Positions 40,200-47,455 of a stretch of DNA of 50,769 nucleotides are shown one piece after another. The stretch spans positions 1 to 50,769 of the forward strand of contig JAGAKF010000079.1 in NCBI GenBank assembly GCA_017625835.1, in the 5' to 3' direction. Numbering within the stretch: position 1 is the first letter of the stretch; each line of letters starts with the position of its first letter. The stretch is from Clostridia bacterium. Its GTDB lineage: Bacteria > Bacillota > Clostridia > Oscillospirales > Acutalibacteraceae. The notes beneath the pieces are model-generated. The model did not search any database and was not told the DNA's origin. It saw nothing but the letters and a program-made list of their open reading frames with translations. Made by a program: the position numbers and the translations under genes.

Positions 40200-40922
40200 A
40201 TGGAAAAATCATCAGGTAAGGATAAATTCAGATGGATTCAGACCAAGGCTTTTTACGGTGTTGTCTTTGCGCTTCTGCTTGCAATTACGGGAATTGCCAC
40301 AGCGATTTACAATGTTGCAAAAGTAAAAGACATTTTGCCTGAATCAGGAGGAAAGGAACCTGAAACCTTTTACAGTGTTCCCGACTTCACAACGGGAAAA
40401 ACACAGCATCAGGCAAATGCGAACGTAACGGATGTTCCAGACAACAGGGACGAAACAAAAACAACGGTCAATGACCTTAACCGCCCGTATTCGGGATACT
40501 ACCTTCTTCCGCTTAACAGTAAGGTGGCAAAGGAATACAGCAACGGAGATATGGTCTATTCAAAAACTATGGACGACTGGCGTACCCACAACGGAATCGA
40601 CATCAGCGGAAACGTTGGTGACAATGCAATAGCCGTTCAGGACGGAACGGTGCTTGAAGTAACAAGCGACGAGCTGTGGGGAGAAATTGTCGTCATTCAG
40701 CACGGCAACGGACTCAAAGCAAAGTATTGCGGAGTCAAGGCAACCGTAAAAGCAGACGAAAAAATTGAACAGGGACAGGTTATCGGAACAGTTGTTGCAA
40801 TTCCGCTTGAGGAAAGCGATGGAATTCACGTTCACCTTGAAACTGAAGTTGACGGAAAAACTGTCGATCCGATCAAGGCCCTTAACCTGCTCGGTGAGGC
40901 AACCGATAACCCCGAAGAATAA
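40200..40922 (+). CDS. spoIIQ: SpoIIQ-like M23 (LytM) peptidase
   Basis: The protein has 240 residues. An N-terminal cytoplasmic stub and one membrane helix (18-40) are followed by a linker and a LytM domain (about 98-235). The zinc-site residues are present: H130 and D134 in THNGIDIS, and H210-V-H212. This single-pass M23 layout and length match SpoIIQ, the forespore protein that pairs with SpoIIIAH around the engulfing forespore. In clostridial versions the active site is usually intact, as here, whereas it is degenerate in Bacillus. A vegetative M23 peptidase is the alternative. The sigma-F-like promoter supports the sporulation role. Confidence 0.7.
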   Translation: MEKSSGKDKFRWIQTKAFYGVVFALLLAITGIATAIYNVAKVKDILPESGGKEPETFYSVPDFTTGKTQHQANANVTDVPDNRDETKTTVNDLNRPYSGYYLLPLNSKVAKEYSNGDMVYSKTMDDWRTHNGIDISGNVGDNAIAVQDGTVLEVTSDELWGEIVVIQHGNGLKAKYCGVKATVKADEKIEQGQVIGTVVAIPLEESDGIHVHLETEVDGKTVDPIKALNLLGEATDNPEE

Positions 40923-40926
40923 AAAT

Positions 40927-40960
40927 ATCCCCGCGGATTGATTGTTTCCGCGGGGATCGC
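40927..40960. terminator. Terminator between convergent spoIIQ-like and GH92 genes
   Basis: Perfect 11-bp stem ATCCCCGCGGA/TCCGCGGGGAT; on the minus strand it is followed by ATTTTTAT. Confidence 0.85.
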
Positions 40961-40964
40961 TGTT

Positions 40965-42935
40965 TTAAATTTCTTTGCCGAGAATTTTTGCACTCTTAAC
41001 GAGTTTCTTGATTCGGATGTACTCATTCTTGCCGGGGCAGATGTCGTAAATTCCGAGTGTTCCGAGGATGTACCAGGATGCCGTTGCGCCGTTGTCTTCG
41101 TCGCCCGGGAAACCGTCATCTTCGAAACTGAATGCTTCCTTACAAAGCTTTTCTACCCAGTATTCAGTCTTTTCTTTTTCACCGAGTTCAGCGTAAATAT
41201 ACGGTAAATGGAAGCTCGGCTGGTTGGAAATTGCACACTGACCGAAGTCAACTGCAGCCATTTCGGTCATTTCGTGGATTTCGCAGTCGTAAGCGCCTAC
41301 ATTATAATAGGGAGGTGTTGCAAACAATTCGTCCATTTTTTCGATCAGCTTGTCTTTACCGCCGTAAAGCTCTGCCAGACCGAGAAAATCGTGAGGAACG
41401 GCAAATGAATTCTGCCAGGCACTTCCTTCGGTGTAGTCTCCGCCCCAATCAAACGGGTCGAAGCCGTCTTCGAAGCTTCCGTCAAGCTTTCTGCCGCGCA
41501 TAAAGCCTGACTCCTTGTCGAAGAGCTTTTCGTAGTTTTTGCTGCGTGCCATATATTCATCGATAAGCTCGTCTCTGCCAAGAACCTTTGCAACCTGCGC
41601 GATGCAGAAATCACCGTATGCGGAGTCAAGTGTGAGATTTACGTTGTTTCCGAACAAGTCCTTCGGAACGTATCCGAGCTTGCAGTAGTAGCTTGCGCCC
41701 TCTCTGCCGTAGTCCTCGTCGTCGGAATCGTTGTTCGCGTGGTGAAGCATACCTTCAAGAGCTGTTTCAAGCAGTTCACCGCTGATGATACCCTTAACAG
41801 CAGCGTCAGCAATTATAGCATCAAGAAGCGTGCTGGGCATACAGCCTCTTTCACCGATTGACGGCCAACGCGGCAACCAGCCGCCGTCAGTGTAGTCAAC
41901 GATAAATCCTTCAAGCATTTCAGCGTATTCTTCCCTGCCGATAAGCGCAAGAAGCGGGAATTCCGAACGGTAAGTGTCCCAGAATCCGTTGTCGGTGTAG
42001 CGGACACCTTCGCGGATTTTACCGTCTGACGGACTGTAATGAAGCTTCTTTCCGTCTTTGTCGATTTCGTAAGCCTTGTGCGGAAAAAGTCCCGTTCTGT
42101 ACATACACGAATAGAAAGTTTTCATCTGTCTTTCATCGTCAGTTTCAATTTCGATTCGTGAAAGATATTCTTCCCAGAGTGCTTCGGCTTCAGCCTGAAC
42201 TTCCCCGAAGGTTTTGCTGAGGCTGTCCTGATTCATGTTTTCAAAAGCCTGCTCAAAGCTTATGTATGAGCTTGAAACGTCAGCTGTGACAACCTTGTCC
42301 GCAAAAGCAATGTGCACGCAAGCGTCTTTACCTTCGTTTCCGCCTTCGTCGAAACGTGTATTTGTTTTGTCGATCGGCTTATCAAATTTAATAATAAGAT
42401 ATGTTTTGAAGTCAACTGCCGTACCGCCACTTTTGCCGTTTGTCCAGGCCTTTACACAGTTGTTTTCAAAGTCAATTTCGTAGCCGTAATCGCCCTTGAT
42501 CGGATAAATCGTGAAAAACGGTGTTCTTGCTTCGGGGTAGGTGAGGCGGATTTTACAACCTCTTACGCAGGGCGTAAGCTCAAAGTCTGTTTTTGAACGG
42601 AGAAAACGGACTTTCATATAATCGGGGCGCATAACAGCCTCTTCGGGTCTGAAACCTGACCAACCGCGGCTGAAATCGTCAAAAATCTTATCGGTCTGCG
42701 GAGTGAAAAGGAATGTGCCGTAATCGTTAATCCACGGGCTCGGCTGATGCGTAAGGCGGATACCCTCGATGAATCTGTGGTCGGGGTAATAGTACCAACC
42801 ACCCTCGTATTTCGTCTGTGCCGAAAATCCGCACATTGCGAACGGAAGCTGAACGAGAGGGAGTGTGTTGCCGTTGGAATAGCGGTGGACGGACTTTGTT
42901 CCCTGCTTTATATTTACAAAAGGAATATATTTCAT
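40965..42935 (-). CDS. GH92-family alpha-mannosidase-like protein
   Basis: The ATG at 42935 (656 residues) has AGGAG 7 nt upstream; a longer frame starting at 42998 would run across the predicted promoter. Family blocks are visible: WDTYRSEFPLLALIG, DYTDGGWLPRWPS, NQPSFHLPYIYAE and GDEDNGATASWYILGTLG, followed by YDICPG. GH92 enzymes are Ca2+-dependent exo-alpha-mannosidases with mostly alpha-1,2 or alpha-1,3 specificity. No signal peptide is seen, so it is predicted to act in the cytoplasm on imported manno-oligosaccharides, which is unusual because many GH92 enzymes are exported. Linkage specificity is not determined. Confidence 0.85.
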   Translation of the reverse strand: MKYIPFVNIKQGTKSVHRYSNGNTLPLVQLPFAMCGFSAQTKYEGGWYYYPDHRFIEGIRLTHQPSPWINDYGTFLFTPQTDKIFDDFSRGWSGFRPEEAVMRPDYMKVRFLRSKTDFELTPCVRGCKIRLTYPEARTPFFTIYPIKGDYGYEIDFENNCVKAWTNGKSGGTAVDFKTYLIIKFDKPIDKTNTRFDEGGNEGKDACVHIAFADKVVTADVSSSYISFEQAFENMNQDSLSKTFGEVQAEAEALWEEYLSRIEIETDDERQMKTFYSCMYRTGLFPHKAYEIDKDGKKLHYSPSDGKIREGVRYTDNGFWDTYRSEFPLLALIGREEYAEMLEGFIVDYTDGGWLPRWPSIGERGCMPSTLLDAIIADAAVKGIISGELLETALEGMLHHANNDSDDEDYGREGASYYCKLGYVPKDLFGNNVNLTLDSAYGDFCIAQVAKVLGRDELIDEYMARSKNYEKLFDKESGFMRGRKLDGSFEDGFDPFDWGGDYTEGSAWQNSFAVPHDFLGLAELYGGKDKLIEKMDELFATPPYYNVGAYDCEIHEMTEMAAVDFGQCAISNQPSFHLPYIYAELGEKEKTEYWVEKLCKEAFSFEDDGFPGDEDNGATASWYILGTLGIYDICPGKNEYIRIKKLVKSAKILGKEI

Positions 42936-42964
42936 AAGCTGACTCCTTTGAATGATTTTAAGTA

Positions 42965-42993
42965 ATTTTATCATATGCGAAAAATAAACGCAA
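42965..42993 (-). promoter_or_regulatory. Promoter of the GH92 gene
   Basis: Minus strand: TTGCGT, 17 nt, TAAAAT, 30 nt before the ATG at 42935. Confidence 0.45.
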
Positions 42994-43016
42994 GACATTT
43001 AGTGTTTATTGATGTA

Positions 43017-43045
43017 TTGACTTTTGAAAGTGTTACAGTTATAAT
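43017..43045 (+). promoter_or_regulatory. Promoter of the small secreted protein gene
   Basis: TTGACT, 17 nt, TATAAT, 40 nt before the ATG at 43085. Confidence 0.75.
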
Positions 43046-43084
43046 TTTATAAACGGAAAAATTTGATTCAGGAGGATATTGAAA

Positions 43085-43660
43085 ATGAAAACAATGAAAA
43101 AAGCACTTGCAATTTTCCTTGCAACAGTTATGGTTCTTGGTGTTATGTCAGTTTCAGCTTTCGCTTTTGACATCACAACGGTAGTCGGAACACCCATTGA
43201 AACAGTCGGAATTACTGTTGAAGCACCGATTGCAGGTTATTATGCAGACGGCCTTCATTCAGTTGAAGCTCCGTCATACGAGATTGTTGATCTTACATGG
43301 ACAGATGCTGAAACAGACGAAATTCTCTATTCAACAAATGAGGACGTTGCAATCGTTGACAAGGTATACGAGGAGTACTCAATCTATACCGTAACAGCTT
43401 CTGTTTACGCAGCTGATGGTTATGTTTTCCCTTTGAATACTGATGCGATTACTGTTGAAATCAACGGTCGTGAGGCTAAGGTAGAAAAAGTTACCGAATT
43501 AGGAAAAGTTATTGTTGTTTCCTGTGATTTCGTATGCGAAGCAGGTGATCCCGATGACATCGGCGGAACAAACATTTCATTTGACCAGATACTCAGTTTG
43601 CTTAAAACAGTTGTTCAGACTTTCTTCCGTCTTATCGGATCACTTCTCGGATTTGAATAA
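43085..43660 (+). CDS. Secreted protein of unknown function
   Basis: The ATG at 43085 (191 residues) has GGAGG 9 nt upstream; the TTG at 43079 is too close to the ribosome site. A signal peptide (about 1-26, ending SAFA) precedes a beta-rich, acidic domain of about 120 residues with conserved-looking aromatic positions (YADGLHSVEAPSYEIVD, then LTWTD). The C-terminus forms a hydrophobic amphipathic helix (FDQILSLLKTVVQTFFRLIG). The C-terminal helix could anchor it or drive assembly. No family was recognised. Confidence 0.6.
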   Translation: MKTMKKALAIFLATVMVLGVMSVSAFAFDITTVVGTPIETVGITVEAPIAGYYADGLHSVEAPSYEIVDLTWTDAETDEILYSTNEDVAIVDKVYEEYSIYTVTASVYAADGYVFPLNTDAITVEINGREAKVEKVTELGKVIVVSCDFVCEAGDPDDIGGTNISFDQILSLLKTVVQTFFRLIGSLLGFE

Positions 43661-43670
43661 TTGAATCAAT

Positions 43671-43709
43671 ATAACTGTCCTGCAGAAAAGCAGGGCAGTT
43701 ATTTTTTTG
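43671..43709 (+). terminator. Terminator of the small secreted protein gene
   Basis: Stem ATAACTGTCCTGC/GCAGGGCAGTTAT with one G-T pair, then TTTTTTT. Confidence 0.85.
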
Positions 43710-43716
43710 AAAATCC

Positions 43717-43745
43717 TTGAAAAAGAATATGGTATATTATATAAT
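43717..43745 (+). promoter_or_regulatory. Promoter of rarA
   Basis: TTGAAA, 17 nt, TATAAT. It lies downstream of the in-frame ATG at 43707, which therefore cannot be the start, and it fixes the TTG at 43776. Confidence 0.75.
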
Positions 43746-43775
43746 TCTCTTACGAATTTAAAGGAGGTGGGTATC

Positions 43776-45047
43776 TTGTCAACGCCACTTGCACAGCTCA
43801 TAAGACCGCAGACTCTTGACGATGTCGTCGGTCAGAAGCATCTTATCGGCGAGAATATGCCGCTGAGGAATATAATTGAATCAGGAAACCTGCCGAATAT
43901 GATTTTCTACGGCCCGTCAGGTATAGGCAAAACGACTGTTGCTTCGATCATCGCGAAGGCGACAAACCGTAAGCTTTGCAAGCTCAACGGAACGACAGCA
44001 GGAACGGCAGATATCAAAGCCGTCGTTGCTCAGCTCGACACTTTCGAAGCACAGAACGGAATTCTTCTTTACCTTGACGAGATTCAGTATTTCAACAAAA
44101 AGCAGCAACAGGTTCTGCTTGAATATATCGAGGTCGGTTCAATAACGCTCATCGCATCTACAACGGAGAATCCGTACTTCTACGTTTACAATGCAATTCT
44201 CAGCCGTTCGACGGTTTTTGAATTCAAGGCTGTAACTCCCGAAGAGATTGAACCTGCCGTTAAGCGCGCGTTCAGCTTCCTTGAAGAAAAGAACGGTGTG
44301 AAAATTAATGTCGGTGACGACGTTGTGAAACATATTTCAACAGCATGCGGCGGCGATGTCCGCAAGGCGATGAACTCCGTTGAGCTCTGCACTCTGTCTA
44401 CAAGACCTGAAGCCGACGGAACGCTTAATGTAACGATTGAAACGGCGAAAAGTCTTACACAAAAAAGCGCAATGAAATATGACCGTGATGGTGACGAGCA
44501 TTACGATATCGTTTCGGCTTATCAGAAGTCGATGCGAGGTTCAGACCCCGATGCTGCGCTTCATTACCTTGCCCGTCTCCTTGATGCAGGCGATCTTCCG
44601 TCAGCTTGTCGCAGGCTTATGGTCTGCGCGGCCGAGGACGTCGGACTTGCGTATCCGATGATTCTTCCGATTGTAAAGTCCGCTGTCGATATGGCGATGA
44701 TGGTCGGTCTTCCCGAAGCAAGGATTCCGCTTGCAGATGCGGTGATTATGGTTTGTAATGCACCTAAGTCCAATTCTGGCGAAGCTGCGATTGATGCGGC
44801 ACTTGCCGATATCCGCAGAGGTAAAAGCGGACCGATTCCCCGGCAACTTCAGAATATGCACTTTGACGGCGAGGATAACAAAAACAAGGGTCAGTTTTAT
44901 GTTTACCCTCACGAATATGAGAATCACTGGGTAGCTCAGCAATACCTGCCAGATGTCCTGAAAAACGCAAAGTATTACGTTCCCGGTGACAACAAAACCG
45001 AACAGGCATATAAAGAGTATTGGGATAAAGTAAAGAATAAAAAGTAA
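43776..45047 (+). CDS. rarA: Replication-associated recombination protein A (RarA/MgsA)
   Basis: The start is a TTG at 43776 with AAGGAGGTG 6 nt upstream, giving 423 residues. AAA+ motifs: GPSGIGKTT (Walker A), YLDEIQYFNKKQQQ (Walker B, with the DEI-x-F-N form of this family) and LIASTTENPYF (sensor 1). The C-terminal RarA domain with DEHYDIVSAYQKSMRGSDPD and YPHEYENHW follows. It acts at stalled replication forks and interacts with SSB in the model organisms. A tRNA gene follows 28 nt downstream. Confidence 0.95.
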   Translation: MSTPLAQLIRPQTLDDVVGQKHLIGENMPLRNIIESGNLPNMIFYGPSGIGKTTVASIIAKATNRKLCKLNGTTAGTADIKAVVAQLDTFEAQNGILLYLDEIQYFNKKQQQVLLEYIEVGSITLIASTTENPYFYVYNAILSRSTVFEFKAVTPEEIEPAVKRAFSFLEEKNGVKINVGDDVVKHISTACGGDVRKAMNSVELCTLSTRPEADGTLNVTIETAKSLTQKSAMKYDRDGDEHYDIVSAYQKSMRGSDPDAALHYLARLLDAGDLPSACRRLMVCAAEDVGLAYPMILPIVKSAVDMAMMVGLPEARIPLADAVIMVCNAPKSNSGEAAIDAALADIRRGKSGPIPRQLQNMHFDGEDNKNKGQFYVYPHEYENHWVAQQYLPDVLKNAKYYVPGDNKTEQAYKEYWDKVKNKK

Positions 45048-45052
45048 TCATT

Positions 45053-45070
45053 GCAACGCATATGCGTTGC
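45053..45070 (+). repeat. 18-bp perfect palindrome between rarA and the tRNA
   Basis: GCAACGCATATGCGTTGC is an uninterrupted palindrome 5 nt after the rarA stop and 5 nt before the tRNA. It could fold as a hairpin on a rarA-tRNA co-transcript and mark a processing or termination point. Confidence 0.5.
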
Positions 45071-45075
45071 TTTAC

Positions 45076-45151
45076 GGGCCTGTAGCTCAGTTGGGAGAGT
45101 ACTGCATTCGCATTGCAGGTGTCGTGAGTTCAACTCTCATCAGGTCCACCA
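45076..45151 (+). tRNA. tRNA-Ala (CGC)
   Basis: Seventy-six nt that fold into a full cloverleaf: acceptor GGGCCTG/CAGGTCC (one G-T), D-arm GCTC/GAGT, anticodon stem CTGCA/TGCAG with loop TTCGCAT (anticodon CGC), variable GTGTC, T-arm GTGAG/CTCAT with loop TTCAACT, discriminator A and an encoded CCA. CGC decodes GCG alanine codons. No promoter of its own was seen, so it may be transcribed with rarA. Confidence 0.93.
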
Positions 45152-45158
45152 GATAAAA

Positions 45159-45197
45159 AACACAGCATCGTCATTTTTGACAATGCTGTGTTTTTTT
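45159..45197. terminator. Terminator after the tRNA and GH36 gene
   Basis: Stem AACACAGCATCGTC/GACAATGCTGTGTT with one mismatch, flanked by T-runs in both directions. It serves the tRNA on plus and the gene ending at 45207 on minus. Confidence 0.85.
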
Positions 45198-45206
45198 GTA
45201 TACAAT

Positions 45207-47276
45207 TTATTTCGCTGAGAACATTATAATAAACGCTTTTTCGCCTTCGGGAAGATTGAGTGTGATACCCTTTGTCATAAGTTCGTCACCCGTTATTTCA
45301 GATACGTTTTCGGGTGAGTCGTAGTCGTATACTCTGTATACGGTTTCTGCTGACAGACCGTTGAGCTTAACCGTGTATTCGCTGTCTGTAACGTCTGCGC
45401 GCTTGTAAACGAGTGCCATTCCGCTCTGTGCCGAATAGTCGGAATATTGCATCGCAAGCATTCTGTCCGAATAATAGCTGCCCGACGAAAGCGGATAGTA
45501 GTATCCGTTCATCATAGAGCGCTGGTTGATGTATTCTCCGTAATGCTCGCCGTGGATTGTTCCGAAAGTTTCAAGGCTCATAGGCATAATTGAGCTTCTT
45601 GCGGCATATTCGGATTCGCTGTAAGCAACCGTTCCCGAAAGAGGAAGCCAGAAAGAAAGCCCGAAAGTCTGGAACTGTGTTGCTTCAAGTATGTTTTCGT
45701 GAGGGTTACAGTTGTAGTCACTACGCCATACGGGAACACTGCGTCGTGTCATTTCAAGATCAAGTCTTCTGCCGCCTGAGGCACAGTTGTCAATGATAAG
45801 GCCTTCAACGTTTTCGCACAGACCGTCAAGATATCTGTAAAGATTTGTGACGTAATGGTTTTCCGTTATACCTGTTCTTTTTCCGTAATATTTCTTATCT
45901 GCCTGATTCCAGAAAACGTCGGGCGAGAAGTTGAAATCCTGTCTGTAAACGGAAACACCGTTCTCCTTAAGGAAAGTTGAAATATAATCAATCAGGTAAT
46001 CAGTTGCCGCATCGTTCGCAAGGTTCCACATAATGTTGTCGTTTTCTTCAATTTCGATAAGCCACTTATCGTTTTCCTTGCCTTTCTCGTAGAAGAGTGA
46101 ATCCTTGCACACTCGCTCAGGCTCAAACCAGAGAACAAGACCGCAGCCTTTTGTTGCGGCAAAGTCGGAAACCTCACCGATGCCGTTCGGAAAACGCTCG
46201 GGATTTGCGACCCATGAGCCGACCGAATCGTGCCAACCCTCGTTGTATTTGTACCATCCTGCATCCATCCAGAAATAATCAACCTTGCCGTAAACTTCTT
46301 CACCGTAGCCGTCTGCTGCGGCAAAAAGTTCTTCTGCCGTCTGCGTGTGCATAGGACCTGAAAATTCCAGCATCGTCATTGTGTCGGGAATGTTTCCGGG
46401 GTAAACACAATTACTGATCCAGTCACGGAAGGTGTTGAAGCCCTTAAGCGGATTCCCGTTTTCGTAAAAGCTTATTGAAACAAGAGGGGAACGGATTTCT
46501 TCGTTCGGAAGAAGATATGCTTTTAACTTTTCCTGTTTTACCTTAATGTTTACCCGACCTGCAACGGCATTGATATCGGCCTTCCAAAGACCGGTCCAAC
46601 CAACACCGAGAACGATGCCTGTATCTTTACCGCTGATGTTGAAATACGGAAGATAAGTGTCGGTTGCTCTGCCGTCTTCGCTGGTAAATGAAGAGGGGAA
46701 AGCAGTAAGGTTTTTCTGCATCAGTGCAAAATCGTACGGCTCGTCTTTACTGCCTTTTGAATAATAAAGCTTAGCTTTCTTCAGTTTAAAGTCAGTATCT
46801 GCGGCATAAAAATCGCTGATTACAGGAGAATTTTCTTCGCCTTTGTTAGCAATGTAAACTGTCCATTCACAAGTTGCATTTTCTTCATAAATGGTGGCTT
46901 CGACTGTTGCCTCGAGGGAATTTGACTTGTGTTCAAGCGTTATATAAACGGTTTTACCTCCATTGTAAACAGCACCTGTTTCACTTTCTTCGCCTACGGA
47001 GATGTTCCAATCCTCAATGTTTTTGTTCAACGTTTTTCCGCCGACTTTAAAGTTGTACGGCAATTCTTCAATATCTCCCTTAAGAAGAATGTTTTCGTCA
47101 AACCAATCACGACACATCTGCTTTTCGCTTTCGCTGATTTTTGTTTCTTCGGCAGATATGTTTTCAAAAGTAATGTCGCTGTTATATTTGTTTTCGGGTA
47201 TTCTTTCAAGCTGGGTGAAAAATGCACCGAAAAAAGTGGCGATTGTCAAAAATATTGATGTGATAGACTTAACCAT
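45207..47276 (-). CDS. Secreted GH36-type alpha-galactosidase
   Basis: The protein has 689 residues. An N-terminal signal-like helix (about 4-22) suggests export. An N-terminal beta-sandwich precedes the TIM barrel with GH36 landmarks: WMDAGWY, VLWFEPERV, SVYRQDFNFSP (the Asp nucleophile position), IDNCASGGRRLDLE, and RSD with FQTFGLSFW further on. GH36 enzymes hydrolyse terminal alpha-1,6-galactose from raffinose-type sugars and galactomannans, or act as transglycosylases. It is a single-gene unit behind a good promoter. Some GH36 members act on alpha-N-acetylgalactosaminides, which cannot be ruled out. Confidence 0.85.
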   Translation of the reverse strand: MVKSITSIFLTIATFFGAFFTQLERIPENKYNSDITFENISAEETKISESEKQMCRDWFDENILLKGDIEELPYNFKVGGKTLNKNIEDWNISVGEESETGAVYNGGKTVYITLEHKSNSLEATVEATIYEENATCEWTVYIANKGEENSPVISDFYAADTDFKLKKAKLYYSKGSKDEPYDFALMQKNLTAFPSSFTSEDGRATDTYLPYFNISGKDTGIVLGVGWTGLWKADINAVAGRVNIKVKQEKLKAYLLPNEEIRSPLVSISFYENGNPLKGFNTFRDWISNCVYPGNIPDTMTMLEFSGPMHTQTAEELFAAADGYGEEVYGKVDYFWMDAGWYKYNEGWHDSVGSWVANPERFPNGIGEVSDFAATKGCGLVLWFEPERVCKDSLFYEKGKENDKWLIEIEENDNIMWNLANDAATDYLIDYISTFLKENGVSVYRQDFNFSPDVFWNQADKKYYGKRTGITENHYVTNLYRYLDGLCENVEGLIIDNCASGGRRLDLEMTRRSVPVWRSDYNCNPHENILEATQFQTFGLSFWLPLSGTVAYSESEYAARSSIMPMSLETFGTIHGEHYGEYINQRSMMNGYYYPLSSGSYYSDRMLAMQYSDYSAQSGMALVYKRADVTDSEYTVKLNGLSAETVYRVYDYDSPENVSEITGDELMTKGITLNLPEGEKAFIIMFSAK

Positions 47277-47311
47277 AATTCAATCTCCTCCTTCACAGGA
47301 TTATATATACC

Positions 47312-47339
47312 ATTATAAATCTTTGAAACTTTTTGTCAA
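47312..47339 (-). promoter_or_regulatory. Promoter of the GH36 gene
   Basis: Minus strand: TTGACA, 16 nt, TATAAT; GGAGGAG precedes the ATG at 47276. Confidence 0.75.
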
Positions 47340-47401
47340 CAACACCCTGACTGCAACGCTATTTTTTATTAAAATTTGTTTGCTATTTTTCTGTTTGAAT
47401 A

Positions 47402-47430
47402 TTGAACTTTATTTTTCATTGTGCTACAAT
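47402..47430 (+). promoter_or_regulatory. Promoter of the GNAT-oxidoreductase fusion gene
   Basis: TTGAAC, 17 nt, TACAAT, 26 nt before the ATG at 47456. Confidence 0.6.
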
Positions 47431-47455
47431 TCCTTCTTGAAAGGCGGTGGCTATT

